Positions 50,863 to 62,599 of a stretch of 64,000 nucleotides of DNA are shown here, one piece after another. The position numbers and the translations under genes were made by a program. Numbering within the stretch: the first letter of the stretch is position 1; each line of letters starts with the position of its first letter. A model generated the notes under the pieces. It was not told the origin of the DNA. It was given only the letters and a program-made list of their open reading frames with translations, and did no database searches. Source of the stretch: Epiperipatus broadwayi (lineage: Eukaryota; Onychophora; Udeonychophora; Euonychophora; Peripatidae); contig JAQFVV010006502.1 in the NCBI GenBank assembly GCA_028023455.1, positions 620,001 to 684,000 on the forward strand, in the 5' to 3' direction.

Positions 50863-51490
50863 TATTAACAACTTGATTAAAACAACTCTTTATAATTTAG
50901 TAAAAATATTGGCCGCCTAAGTATTGATGAAAAAATTTGAAGATTTGATTTAGTGTAAAGGTTGCTTACTTAATGATTATATAAATAAATAAAGTATATT
51001 TATATTTTGTCTATACATATGTGCATATTCCTGCAAAAAGTCAGCTAAACTTTTTTTAATGTGTTTGCCAAAGACATCTAACGCAGGATTAACATTGTAT
51101 GTAATGTTTCAATAATATCACTTTCCCGATCAAGTGGATGACGTCGATGGGCACGCTCTCGACGAGGAATTTTCCTTTTGATTTTCTGAAATAATTGTAA
51201 AAGTCATCGTTGAAGACTTTAAAGCCATTATTTAAAATATCAGCCCCCACAACTTCAAAACATTTACAAATATGATGATTTTTTTTTATTTTGAAATATA
51301 GGTAAATATTTTAATATTTTGATGAGAATTTTATTAGGATGAGCAACTTTCTGCTGTTGGTTACTACTTTTTTATTTTTGCCAAAGCTTCTTTAGAAGGT
51401 ATTTGTTTTCTTCTTTTTTTTTTTTAAGATATAATCTGATTATTCAAACAATCAGATTTTTGTAAATTTTCTTTTTTCTTTTACATTCAC
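50863..51490. other. Non-coding stretch with a possible coding relic
   Basis: No clear gene. The minus strand at about 51115-51265 can be read as an Arg/Lys-rich open segment and may belong with the frame at 51491-51862. Confidence 0.4.
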
Positions 51491-51862
51491 TTATCTTATT
51501 TTGACTATTAGACATTGTAGTGTTTTAATAAATTCCATTTTTATATTATTAGCTTCCAAACTAATTTGTATATTCAAATTTGGGTCACTCCTTTTCTTTG
51601 TAAAAATATGATCCACAATTTCCTTTTGGTCAGGAGTTAGTTTCTTTTTCTTGCGTATGGGAATCATTGAATATTTGCTATCAACTTCAGCAATAGACTC
51701 AACATTTTGAGATTTAAGTTCAACAGTAAGAAAGTTTATTAACTTCTCAAATTCTTTGCTATCTTTAGAATTGCTTTCCTCATCAAAATGAATTATTTTG
51801 CATTTATTAGTTTCATTTTTTTTGTTTGCAGAAGATTCATGAACAGATAATGGCTCACACAT
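51491..51862 (-). CDS. Unrecognised open frame, 123 codons
   Basis: It lies outside the hAT element, whose target duplication ends at 52221. The product is highly charged and Ser/Lys/Glu-rich, with a basic KKKK at about residues 73-76. After it comes an amphipathic stretch (DPNLNIQISLEANNIKMEFI) that faintly resembles the BESS-type end of MADF/BESS regulators. No start context or splice sites could be established. It could be a host exon, a transposon accessory gene or chance. Confidence is low. Confidence 0.3.
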   Translation of the reverse strand: MCEPLSVHESSANKKNETNKCKIIHFDEESNSKDSKEFEKLINFLTVELKSQNVESIAEVDSKYSMIPIRKKKKLTPDQKEIVDHIFTKKRSDPNLNIQISLEANNIKMEFIKTLQCLIVKIR

Positions 51863-52220
51863 TTTACATCTTTAGTTGGTTCATTCGCTTCTCTCTTATT
51901 TTGCTTTTTTACCCCAGAATTTTATGAAATCATTATATTTTTGACTTTTGAAGTACTTGACAAATCACATCATTTGTAAAATATTCTGAATTTTTTTATA
52001 AAACAATGACTGGTCCTTTCAGAAATTTTCATCTTTCATCACTATGAACAAATCTGGGAAAGTACACAATTCATAAGTATTTCCATTTTATATCTATAAT
52101 GAATGTACATTCTCTACTGTAAACTAGCCATTTTTGAATTGCTTTACAGCTTTATCAACCTATGGCAGGTTAAAATAATTTGTCCAGAGGATCTGCCACT
52201 TGACAGGACCTTTTCACCAC

Positions 52221-52228
52221 ATTGTGTC
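52221..52228 (+). repeat. Target site duplication, left
   Basis: ATTGTGTC, identical to 55567-55574. Confidence 0.95.
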
Positions 52229-52300
52229 CAGTGGTGGACTAAGGCTAAAGCGGGCCCTAGGCAACATTGTAATTCCGGGCCTATTTTTCAGTCATGATAC
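52229..52300 (+). repeat. hAT terminal region, left
   Basis: The terminal inverted repeat continues past the first 17 bases with partial matches (GGGCCCTAGGCAAC and TTGTAATTCCGGGCC) to the right end. Confidence 0.85.
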
Positions 52301-52498
52301 ATACTTTGCGTTTGATATTTTAGTTTTAAAGCATTAGTATGTAATTCTATTTAATTATCGGATTCCAAGAAAAAAAAGGAAAAAAAATATATACATGTAC
52401 AAAAATTAAATAAACATAATTTATCAAAACAAACAAACATAAACATAATTTATTAAAACAAACAATAATACTTAAACAAATATACCCAGATTGATTAG

Positions 52499-54947
52499 TT
52501 ATATTGCCTTTTTTCTCACTTTTAATTCTGAAAACTCGTCAATTAGTTTGTCATAATTAAGAAAATTATTTAATAACTCTTTTTCTATATAAAGTAATAA
52601 TGAACTATTTAATTTTTTTGGCCTAATGTGGATCTCAAAAAATTTTTTATTCTGGCCTTGCATTGCTTATTGGAAGGGTTAAATAAATTCTCAGAATTGT
52701 GTTTAAATTAGAAAATGTTGCAATAATATTATTTTCCTGAATAAATGACACATGGATACAGGCATAAAAATATTTTCTTTACTTATAAAAGTTTTAAATT
52801 GTAATACTTCATTTTTCAGTTCTGCTAGGTTTAAATCTTGTTCATAATATTTTAATTCCTCTATTGAAGAATCACCAACATCACTATCATGAAAAAATGT
52901 TTTGAATTTATTGTTAATAGTTTTATATCCCTCAGATCTTTTTTTAATGTTGCTAATTAAAGAATTACAAACAACAAAAAAAATATTAACTTTAAAATGT
53001 TCTTTGCCACTGAATCTTATTTCATGTTTTGGAATTTCATCATGAAATAGTTTTCATATTTTCTTTCATTTTTTATCATTAGTATATGCAATATCTTTAA
53101 CTTTTTCTGCTTCTTTTTCTAAATTATCAAAATCATCTCTAACAGTTTGTATGAAATCTATCAATGAATCATATATTAAAACTGCTGTATTTAGGGATTT
53201 GTCTTTTTGTTGAAGAGTCTTGTTTGAAGCATCTATTCTCTCTAAAATCTTTTCCCATATAATAAGTAACAGTACATACTCAAATGTATCAAGTTTTTTA
53301 TTAAATCGGCAGCTTCGGAACTTGTTAATGGTTTTTCATCTTTGTTTGAGAAAAAATGATGTAAACAATGTTTAATTTCTTCAAAATTTTCCTTTAAGAA
53401 TTTCACAGCATCGGAATGAGCAGACCACCTGGTGTCACAAATAGGTTTAATACTCAATTGTTTACTCTTACAAAATTTTTTTAATGTATCCCACCTATGT
53501 GTAGAACTTGAAAAAATATGTACAATTCTTGAACGATATTGAAAAAAGTGGTCATTTCCATGCAACTTTCGGCAGCAGCATTTCCAATTAAATTTAATGA
53601 ATGATTTGCGCATGGTATAAAATGGGGCAGAAAAAATATGTTGTTTTATTCTGGATTGGAGTCCCTTATATTTACCCGACATATTAAACGCATTATCATA
53701 ACTCTGTCCTCGACAGTTAGTGATGTCTAAATCTATATTATTTAAAAATTCTAAAATAACTTTCTCCAAGTTTTCACGAGTATGAGAAAATATAGGTAGA
53801 AATTCCAAAAATCTTTCTTTTATACCACTTGGAAGAACATAGTGAATAATGATGGTCAGCTGATCTACGTGAGATATATCAGGTGTTGAATCAATAATTA
53901 GAGAGTAAAATTTGGCTTCCTTTATTTTGTTCACTATTATGAGTTGTAAATCTTTCGATATAATAGAAATAAATTCATCACATATTGTAGACAACAAATA
54001 GTTCATAGTACTGGTGCCGCAGTTTGCATATTTTTTCATGTGTTCCCACAAAAATGGATCGAACTCGGATAAATATTTCAAAGCCCCTATATAATTACTA
54101 TTATTTTCAACAAAAAAACACTTCATTTTTACCACGAAACACTAAAGAGTATGAAGAAATAAATTTGATTGTTGCTACCACATGTTTAAGTACTTCTCTC
54201 CAATATTTTTTTTCATTTATAATTTGTTTTTCCAGTTCAGTGTCAATGCGTCCGGTAATTTTAGATCTTGTTATAAAAATTAAAATGGAGTTAATGTGGT
54301 CACTGGAGTTTTCATGCTCTGACAATTTTTATGCACATTTTTCCAATCATTCATCCCTTTTGTCATTAGCATTGTTTGATTGAAAAATAATTACAAATGT
54401 AACAGTACAATAAGTTGTTGATTTCAGTATAAGCCAACCAAACTCTTTTAACTTTTTCCTCGCTATTAATTGTTCTGAAGAAGGAGGCAATAGTTAATTT
54501 TCTTGTGATTTGTTTTGACCCTTTGTTGCATCGAATAGAAGATGATTCCAAAGATCCATTTATTGATTTTGGTGGATTTTTTATATAATTCTCTCGCATG
54601 GCGTCTATTAAGTATTCTGGCCATAATGCAACATCATTTACAAAACTCTTAGTTTCTTCATTACTTTGAGATGATTTTAAATTTTTATTTTCTCCTTTTG
54701 TTTCATTTTCATAAACAGAATTGCTTGGTTTTTCCTGCTGGTCTTTTTGCAGAATAGTTTTGGACACAAATGATGTTTCTGGAGTTTGAGCAGGTGAAAT
54801 TTGTGAAAATAATGACGATTGTTGTAATTGTTCTCCATTTATAGTTAAAAATTTGTCCAACGATCTTTTCATTTGTTTTACCACTTTATCTCGATCTGCT
54901 TTTCATTTTCTTTTTTCACTTCCACTTAAATGTTTATAGGAACTCAT
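52499..54947 (-). pseudogene. hAT transposase, TTF-zinc finger / DUF4371 / hAT dimerisation
   Basis: The likely original start is the ATG at 54945-54947 (MSSYKHLSGSEKRK, then an in-frame TGA). The N-terminal part at 54366-54884 shows DVALWPEYLID and VKRVWLAYTEINNLLYCYIC, typical of the TTF-type zinc-finger region. A frameshift leads to 54107-54325 (WREVLKHVVATIKFISSYSL, FRG). A second leads to 53242-54135 with the DUF4371 core: IDSTPDISHVDQL at residues 81-93 and CRGQSYDNAFNMSG at 141-154, then TRWSAHSDAV. Beyond 53240 come LERIDASNKTLQQKDKSLNT and, after more breaks, the dimerisation tail (LRSTLGQKKLN..) ending at TAA 52499-52501. It would cut and paste DNA bearing these termini; this copy cannot. 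Confidence 0.9.
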
Positions 54948-55494
54948 TTTAAAGATCAAGTACTAAAAAAAAGAAAATAATCTTTAATTAAATTTATTTT
55001 TACTCAATATCACAGTCACAAAGAAAATCACAATTTGTGGTATTTTATATTATATATTATTTTAATTAAATAATGTAATACTTTTATAAAAACTTACATT
55101 TTTATTTTAGGAATTCCAGAAAATATTAACTATGAAATATGAATCCAAAACAATCTATTTGCAATCAAGTCTAGGTACTTATGTCTTAATTGCACAATTT
55201 TCAATCACAACTCACATAAGATGCAATACGTTCAGGAGACACTGATTTTAAATAGTTACGTTTGACTTCTTAAATACGTGCATAGTAAAGGCTCGATAGG
55301 CGCGAGGCTCGATCGTATTTACACACATAGACACGGGCGTGGATGCAAAAGCACGGGAATGCTGGTCCACACTTTTCAACTTTATCAATCAACGATTCGG
55401 CATAATTTGGATACGTTTCACAATAATTATGAATATCACGTTTTTCTGTTAAATAAAAATAAAAATTAAGTATAAAAATTTAAAAATTAAAAAC

Positions 55495-55566
55495 CTAATT
55501 TTTGGGCCCCAAAAATTACAAGCTCTAGGCACATGCATAAGTTACCTAGGCCTTAGTCTGCCCCTG
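55495..55566 (-). repeat. hAT terminal region, right
   Basis: Complement of the left terminus, with the outer 17 bases best conserved; it includes CTAGAGCTTGTAATTTTTGG inside. Confidence 0.85.
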
Positions 55567-55574
55567 ATTGTGTC
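55567..55574 (+). repeat. Target site duplication, right
   Basis: ATTGTGTC, identical to 52221-52228. Confidence 0.95.
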
Positions 55575-56479
55575 TGAACTATATATTAGACAAAAAAGAT
55601 ATAGAACCAGCTATTATGGAAGGAAAATGAATTACTAAGACAATTTTAATTTTGAGGCTTTCTGAATTTTACCTGTGGAATTACATTGTTGGACCTAACA
55701 TGTTAATGCCTTATGTACTAATTTCACAAAGTAAAGTCAATTTAAAGGTTATGTTGGATCTTGCCTATAAAATAATACTAAAGTTTTCAAACTTATGAAG
55801 TATATGGTTCTTTTTTTTAAAAAAGGAAAGTAGCCGAAATCGCAGGTAAATTGATCCATCTGTGTGTATTCATGTATTGTTATTATCTATGCTAAATCTT
55901 GTTATTTAAAATAAAAAGAAAAAGGATTTGAACATTTGCTGAATAAATAACTCAATTTAAATCAAAGAATTAACAACAATCTAACTTTACCGATAACAAA
56001 TAAGAAACTACGAATTAGACAAGCAGATAGCAGAATTTTGGATCTTGGAAAAATCAATAAAATAATTTATTTTACATTTTGTCAGATGGATTTCTTGAGT
56101 TAAATCGCATTAAAAAAATCGATAATCATTAATGGATTGATAATAAAATTTTGCAAAAGAATAAATACTAATTTTAAAGATAATATTTTTTTTTTAGATG
56201 TTGACTTTAGACGCAATAAATCTTATTGCTTTATAGAGTATTAATAATAGAGTATTCATTCATCTATATACTTATTTAAAAACTTTTTTTTATTAGAAGA
56301 AATATTCGAACTACATTCAGATTTCAAGTAATGCTTGAAGCACGAATTTGATTCATGTTATTGAGAACAGTAACACGGTTAGTGTTTTAAATCTTTGTTT
56401 GGACTGTGTGTCTTCACAGAGTGAACTTCAAAGTACTTACCGCTTATTAAAATTTTACTTAAAGATATTATATTATATA
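55575..56479. other. AT-rich non-coding stretch
   Basis: No gene is recognised. Confidence 0.5.
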
Positions 56480-56580
56480 ATATACGGTATATGAGCACAG
56501 ACTTTCACACCACCCACTTCTTTCCACTCTATCTAATAAACACTGATACACCTAAACACATATATGCTGAAAAGATAAAT

Positions 56581-56635
56581 AATCACCAATATACGTATTT
56601 CATGCTAAACCAGCAATCATCAGTTGGTCCAGACT
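56581..56635 (-). ncRNA. Hammerhead ribozyme, family C (Penelope left, outer)
   Basis: Minus-strand layout: AGTC and ACCAA (stem I), CTGATGA, stem II TGCT/AGCA with loop GGTTT, GAAA, TACGTATA (minimal stem III with AUA as cleavage triplet), TTGGT and GATT (stem I partners). The base pair next to stem II is U-U where family copies elsewhere have G-U or G-C. The very short stem III is the form reported for Penelope-like elements. Confidence 0.8.
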
Positions 56636-57056
56636 ATCATCTTTACACACATATACAGTATAAGTGCTCAGATATATATTAAGATAGACTATCCTCATAG
56701 TTTAATGGACAGGCTTCAATCCACTCCTCACTCCAACTCTTCAACCGTCCATCCAATTGAAAATCTGATGATGGAATGCTCAAAGGCAACCCTGAGGCTG
56801 AGATTATTGTCACACCCATGTTGACCTAAGGTCAATCTGAACCCCACATGTACAGGACATAATCCATTTAATACATATGCAAGGATGGGCAGACATCTCT
56901 ATAATGTAATAACTGAAACACAGGCTTGTTATATACCTGTGGCTATATATATGTAATATAGGGTATATGAGCACAGACTTTCACACCACCCACCTTTCTC
57001 CACTCTATCTAATAAACACTGATACACCTAAACACATATATGCTGAAAAGATAAAT

Positions 57057-57111
57057 AATCACCAATATATGTATTTCATGCTAAACCAGCAATCATCAGT
57101 TGGTCCAGACT
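57057..57111 (-). ncRNA. Hammerhead ribozyme, family C (Penelope left, inner)
   Basis: Same core and stems as the copy at 56581, with TACATATA in place of TACGTATA after GAAA. Confidence 0.78.
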
Positions 57112-57310
57112 ATCATCTTTACACACATATATAGTATAAGTGCTCAGATATATATTAAGATAGACTATCCTCATAGTTTAATGGACGGCTTCAATCCATT
57201 CCTCACTCCAACTCTTCAATCGTCCATCCAATTGAAAATCTGATGATGGAATGCTCAAAGGCCACCCTGAGGCCGAGATTATTGTCACACCCATGTTGAC
57301 CTATATTACA

Positions 57311-57488
57311 TATAAACATTACAAGCCTAAAGCTAAACTAGTCAATATAAAATCAAAACTACCCCGAATCTAAAATTAAACCAGACCAGAATAAAAATAA
57401 TATTAAAACACAACCTAAGGTTTCACTGCTACAAGCAGACTTCTCAAGTGTAAAGAAATAAAAAAAAACCCACACATTATATATGCTA
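57311..57488 (-). other. Penelope 3' untranslated region, left arm
   Basis: Matches 60449-60590 inverted, up to the point where the repeat junctions differ. No further signal is recognised. Confidence 0.7.
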
Positions 57489-58950
57489 TTAAAAACTACC
57501 CACAAATCCATTCACTTCCCATCCACCCTTAATATTAAAAGAACTCTTAAATAAGTTAATTGCTTCAGAATAATAAATTTTCAATAATAAAGACTCTTTA
57601 ATTCTTTTTTTGATTTCATTTCTCTCAAAGAAGACAACCTTAGCTTCATCAAAATCAATAGTGTGGCCTGTATCTTTTTCATGGACATACAAAGCAGAAC
57701 TAAGATATCTATTTTTAACTCTACTTTTATGAACCTTTACTCTTTCATTTAAACTCAAACTACTCTGACCTATGTAAACCTTCTTACAAAATAAACAAGG
57801 AATAAAATATACCACACCAGGAATAGTCTTTGTATCAAAAACTTCTTTTGTATTATTTAATAAATTATTCAATGTAACACCCCTTTTCCAAGCAATTTTC
57901 TTATTTCTAAACAATTTACTATTTCTACACACAATTTAATAAGAAGACAATTTAAATGGCAAAGAAATAAAATCATATTTTTCTTTAACCTTTACATCCT
58001 TACAAATATTACTATTAAATAAAATACTTTTAACAAATTTATCAGAGTATCCAACACTCAAATAATCTTTATAAAATTGATATTTCTGAAACAAAGCTAC
58101 CCCACTAGAATTATTTAATTTAATATTCCTATGACAATAATTCCTTAAAGCAGCTACTTTATGAGATACAGACTGATAGCTATCAGGTTTAATTATAGAT
58201 CTTAATTCTTTACTTTTAACTAAATGACTGCACAATAAACAATTAGTTTCTATATTTCTAATCACCAAAAGATCTAAAAATTTTAACTTACCAAAATCTA
58301 CCCCCCCTCCTTCTAACACAAATTTTATAGAAGGATCAAAACAATTAAACTCATTTACAAATTCCTTCAATTTATCATTCTCAACAACAAATAAACAATC
58401 ATCAACATATCTGACAAATAATTTTACATATAAACAATTCTTTTTAATAATAATTTCCTCTTCCATAAAACTAATATAAACTGAACATACTAAAGGAGAA
58501 ATAATATAACCTATTATCCACCCTTCCTTAATCTTATAAAAATTACCTTTATAAGTAAAATACATAGAATCTTCCAATAACAAAAGCAAATCTTTAATTA
58601 CCTTAATTTTATTTTTTGATAAAGAACTTTTCTTAATCAATACAGACAAAAGAACATCAATACTGCTTAACCTATTAACAGACTGATACATATTTTCAAT
58701 ATCTAAACTTCCAAATACCCAACTACTTTCCATTTTAAAATTATTAATCTTATCAAAAGCCTCAAAAGAAGAAGAAACTGTGTACTGACCAAAATCAACA
58801 AATTGTTTTAAAAAATTATTCAAGAATCTAGAAATACCCTCTACAACACTACCTGTAAAATCAAAAATAAATCTTAAAGGAAAACCATCTTTATGAGTTT
58901 TAATATTCACAAACATCTTAGCTGATGTAAAATCATTAGGATAGCATTTT
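57489..58950 (-). pseudogene. Penelope-like RT plus GIY-YIG endonuclease, left copy
   Basis: One frame from 58916 to 57489 interrupted by a single in-frame TAA at 57936-57938 (AAA in the right copy). RT part: NIKTHKDG--LRF at the start, motif A FGSLDIENMY (Asp72), GYIISPLVC (136-144), motif C YVDD (170-173). After the stop, the endonuclease: GVVYF, CLFC, VYIGQS, an Arg in LNERVKVHK, His in EKDTGH, and Glu in IKESLLLKI. Penelope RT with a C-terminal GIY-YIG nuclease cuts a chromosomal site and copies its RNA there. The N-terminal third is missing (5' truncation), so even without the stop it would be partial. Confidence 0.92.
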
Positions 58951-58986
58951 TTTAAAAAAAAAAAATTTAATAGAGTAGATTATTTA
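58951..58986. other. Palindrome centre
   Basis: A T-then-A-rich spacer of about 36 bp between the two truncated RT copies. The right copy extends slightly further upstream in frame (FNRVDYLKCYPNDF). Confidence 0.8.
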
Positions 58987-60448
58987 AAATGCTATCCTAA
59001 TGATTTTACATCAGCTAAGATATTTGTGAATATTAAAACTCATAAAGATGGTTTTCCTTTAAGATTTATGTTTGATTTTACAGGTAGTGTTGTAGAGGGT
59101 ATTTCTAGATTTTTGAATAATTTTTTAAAACAATTTGTTGATTTTGGTCAGTACACAGTTTCTTCTTCTTTTGAGGCTTTTGATAAGATTAATAATTTTA
59201 AAATGGAAAGTAGTTGGGTATTTGGAAGTTTAGATATTGAAAATATGTATCAGTCTGTTAATAGGTTAAGCAGTATTGATGTTCTTTTGTCTGTATTGAT
59301 TAAGAAAAGTTCTTTATCAAAAAATAAAATTAAGGTAATTAAAGATTTGCTTTTGTTATTGGAAGATTCTATGTATTTTACTTATAAAGGTAATTTTTAT
59401 AAGATTAAGAAAGGGTGGGTAATAGGTTATATTATTTCTCCTTTAGTATGTTCAGTTTATATTAGTTTTATGGAAGAGGAAATTATTATTAAAAAGAATT
59501 GTTTATATGTAAAATTATTTGTCAGATATGTTGATGATTGTTTATTTGTTGTTGAGAATGATAAATTGAAGGAATTTGTAAATGAGTTTAATTGTTTTGA
59601 TCCTTCTATAAAATTTGTGTTAGAAGGAGGGGTGTTAGATTTTGGTAAGTTAAAATTTTTAGATCTTTTGGGTGATTAGAAATATAGAAACTAATTGTTT
59701 ATTGTGCAGTCATTTAGTTAAAAGTAAAGAATTAAGATCTATAATTAAACCTGATAGCTATCAGTCTGTATCTCATAAAGTAGCTGCTTTAAGGAATTAT
59801 TGTCATAGGAATATTAAATTAAATAATTCTAGTGGGGTAGCTTTGTTTCAGAAATATCAATTTTATAAAGATTATTTGAGTGTTGGATACTCTGATAAAT
59901 TTGTTAAAAGTATTTTATTTAATAGTAATATTTGTAAGGATGTAAAGGTTAAAGAAAAATATGATTTTATTTCTTTGCCATTTAAATTGTCTTCTTATAA
60001 AATTGTGTGTAGAAATAGTAAATTGTTTGGAAATAAGAAAATTGCTTGGAAAATGGGTGTTACATTGAATAATTTATTAAATAATACAAAAGAAGTTTTT
60101 GATAGAAAGACTATTCCTGGTGTGGTATATTTTATTCCTTGTTTATTTTGTAAGAAGGTTTACATAGGTCAAAGTAGTTTGAGTTTAAATGAAAGAGTAA
60201 AGGTTCATAAAAGTAGAGTTAAAAATAGATATCTTAGTTCTGCTTTGTATGTCCATGAAAAAGATACAGGCCACACTATTGATTTTGATGAAGCTAAGGT
60301 TGTCTTCTTTGAGAGAAATGAAATCAAAAGAAGAATTAAAGAGTCTTTATTATTGAAAATTTATTATTCTGAAGCAATTAACTTATTTAAGAGTTCTTTT
60401 AATATTAAGGGTGGATGGGAAGTGAATGGATTTGTGGGTAGTTTTTAA
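58965..60448 (+). pseudogene. Penelope-like RT plus GIY-YIG endonuclease, right copy
   Basis: Same protein as the left copy, with few substitutions. The RT frame ends at 59679 because of one extra G near 59668 (LDLLGD-stop). The rest of RT and the endonuclease continue in the next frame to 60448. The left copy has the undisturbed frame here, and the right copy has a Lys codon where the left copy has its stop, so each arm carries a lesion the other lacks. Motif A, YVDD and all GIY-YIG landmarks are present. The 5' part of the RT gene is absent. Confidence 0.92.
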
Positions 60449-60589
60449 TAGTATATATAATGTGTGTGTTTTTTTTTATTTCTTTACACTTGAGAAGTCT
60501 GCTTGTAGCAGTGAAACCTTAGGTTGTGTTTTAATATTATTTTTATTCTGGTCTGGTTTAATTTTAGATTTGGGGTAGTTTTGATTTTA
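60449..60589 (+). other. Penelope 3' untranslated region, right arm
   Basis: Inverted counterpart of 57311-57488. It includes a T run at about 60470 and leads into the family C repeat at TTACATATATATAGCCACAG. Confidence 0.7.
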
Positions 60590-61130
60590 TATTACATATA
60601 TATAGCCACAGGTATATAACAAGCCTGTGTTTCAGTTATTACATTATAGAGATGTCTACCCATCCTTGCATATGTATTAAATGGATTATGTCCTGTACAT
60701 GTGGGGTTCAGATTGACCTTAGGTCAACATGGGTGTGACAATAATCTCGGCCTCAGGGTGGCCTTTGAGCATTCCATCATCAGATTTTCAATTGGATGGA
60801 CGATTGAAGAGTTGGAGTGAGGAGTGGATTGAAGCCTGTCCATTAAACTATGAGGATAGTCTATCTTAATATATATCTGAGCACTTATACTGTATATGTG
60901 TGTAAAGATGATAGTCTGGACCAACTGATGATTGCTGGTTTAGCATGAAATACGTATATTGGTGATTATTTATCTTTTCAGCATATATGTGTTTAGGTGT
61001 ATCAGTGTTTATTAGATAGAGTGGAGAGAGGTGGGTGGTGTGAATGTCTGTGCTTATATACCCTATCATATATATATATTATATATATATAGCCACAGGT
61101 ATATAACAAGCCTGTGTTTCAGTTATTATA
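60590..61130 (+). repeat. Family C repeat (pseudo-LTR), right end
   Basis: One full unit followed by the first ~50 bp of another: GCCACAGGTATATAACAAGC occurs at about 60603 and again at about 61091. A TA run separates unit and partial unit. Confidence 0.9.
60913..60967 (+). ncRNA. Hammerhead ribozyme, family C (Penelope right)
   Basis: AGTC 60913-60916 with GATT 60964-60967, and ACCAA 60920-60924 with TTGGT 60959-60963, form stem I. CTGATGA is at 60925-60931, stem II TGCT/AGCA at 60933-60945, and GAAA at 60947-60950. TACGTATA gives a minimal stem III and the AUA cleavage triplet ending at 60958. Confidence 0.82.
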
Positions 61131-62599
61131 CTATATTATATTATTTTTTGTTTTATTATTTTGATATGTCAGATTAATGGTTATTGAGGTAAATATCAAC
61201 ACCCTCAATGGAGGCATACTTAAAGTAGAATACAAATAGATAGGTAGACTTAGTAGTATAAATATGTTGTTTGGTCACACACATTATTATATTTTCATTG
61301 GAGATGCTGTATTCAATTTAATTCAAGATAATTCTCAAGTTCTCCTAAGTGTACATCAGATAATAATTAAAATATTACTAAAAATTATTTTATTAAAATA
61401 GATGGTGAATATATGTTATGCAATTTACATTAAATTTTAATGGTTTAAATAATTAAACTTATTTGTATATTAATAAATATTTTCACATATAAACAAGAAA
61501 TAATAATTTTATAAATTACTTTGCCCATGTTTGAGTTTAAATCTGAAGGAAAATTTTCAAATAATCGCAAACTTTCATATTAGTTAATTTTTTTTTTTTT
61601 TAGTTTTGCAAAAAGAAATTCAGTAAAGATCAATAAATAGTTGTTTAGTTATAATTAATTAAAATAAGAGAAAGCATAAAAATATTATAAAAGCCCTCAC
61701 ATATTTCAAGAACAAACATGTGTCAAGTAGTTACATTTACAATATGGGTTATAGTGAATGCTAGGCAATGGATCAACTTGTAATGATCAATGAAGTATTG
61801 TTATACATAAGGCTTATTGAAGTTTGTGATGTAGTTTTCAATATTGATATACTATAGTCAATTCAACAAGAAGGTATCAAATATGGGCAACTATAAAAAA
61901 TCATTTTTTTATTATTTTTTAATTATTATATTTTCTAAATAATTTTTATTTATATTTCAATGTTATAAAGAACTTTGCTTCCTATATGCACACAGTCTTA
62001 TTTTATTAATTCATAATTATTATATTGTAATATATTCTTCAGTTTCATTTCATATGTCAAAATTTCCAATTAATTTCTAATTAATTTCTAATCATTTATG
62101 TTTCTGTTTTCATATATTATAAAAAACAAAAGATTTTATACATTTTACAGCACATTACTTGCAATATGGTATTAGATTTCAAATAATAGTAGAATACAGA
62201 ATACAAGAACAGAATCTCATCCCTCTACTACTTTAGCATTATCTATTGCAAGCCTTAGTAATCAATATTTCCAAATGGTAATATAATTTAACAACAAATT
62301 TTTTAAATTGACATAAAGTATTGTTTATTTGCTCCATTTTATAACCAATATCAAGCAAATCCTTGGCAAATATTTCAATATTTCTTTAGTTTATCACTCT
62401 GGGAAGGACATATTTTTTTTTGTTTTGTAACAAAAAATGATAAAGTAAAAATATTGAGATATTTTCCAATTGCTTGATATTAATTATAAAATAGAAGAGA
62501 TAAACAATACTTTAGTTATAGTGGTTTAAAGAAAATGAAGATTGATAGTAAACAATGGATATCTATTCCATTTATTTAAAAGCCACAAGTGAAATTTTT
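61131..62599. other. AT-rich non-coding stretch
   Basis: No gene is recognised. An imperfect inverted pair flanks 62280-62520 (AAGTATTGTTTATTTGCTCC with AGAGATAAACAATACTTTAG), probably a hairpin repeat. Confidence 0.5.

Larger units (their letters stand above)
52229..55566 (-). mobile_element. hAT transposon, ZMYM/DUF4371 type, complete but dead
   Basis: The 3338-bp element is bounded by inverted termini CAGTGGTGGACTAAGGC (left) and CAGGGGCAGACTAAGGC (right, complemented). A perfect 8-bp target duplication ATTGTGTC lies outside. The CAG start and 8-bp duplication are hAT hallmarks. A single transposase gene fills most of the minus strand, broken by stops and frameshifts. Both termini are G+C-rich against the surroundings. 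Confidence 0.95.
56480..57310 (-). repeat. Tandem family C repeats (pseudo-LTR), left end
   Basis: GTATATGAGCACAGACTTTC starts at about 56487 and again at about 56963, giving a 476-bp unit followed by a shorter second copy to about 57305. The second copy lacks the part present in the first at about 56830-56935 and joins different sequence before the coding arm. Confidence 0.9.
56480..61130. mobile_element. Head-to-head pair of Penelope-like retroelements
   Basis: A palindrome of about 4.65 kb. The left arm reads minus (HHR repeats 56480-57310, coding 57489-58950) and the right arm plus (coding about 58965-60448, repeats 60590-61130). The arms are nearly identical through the coding part and 3' region. 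The centre (58947-58986) is A/T-rich, with both copies 5'-truncated in the RT at almost the same codon. Outer ends are tandem or partial family C repeats (unit about 476 bp) with hammerhead motifs, as known for Penelope pseudo-LTRs. Beyond them is TA-rich DNA. Confidence 0.9.

Noticed and set aside
54024-54383. 119-codon plus-strand frame inside the hAT element
   Set aside because: It is antisense to the transposase and has no domain of its own.
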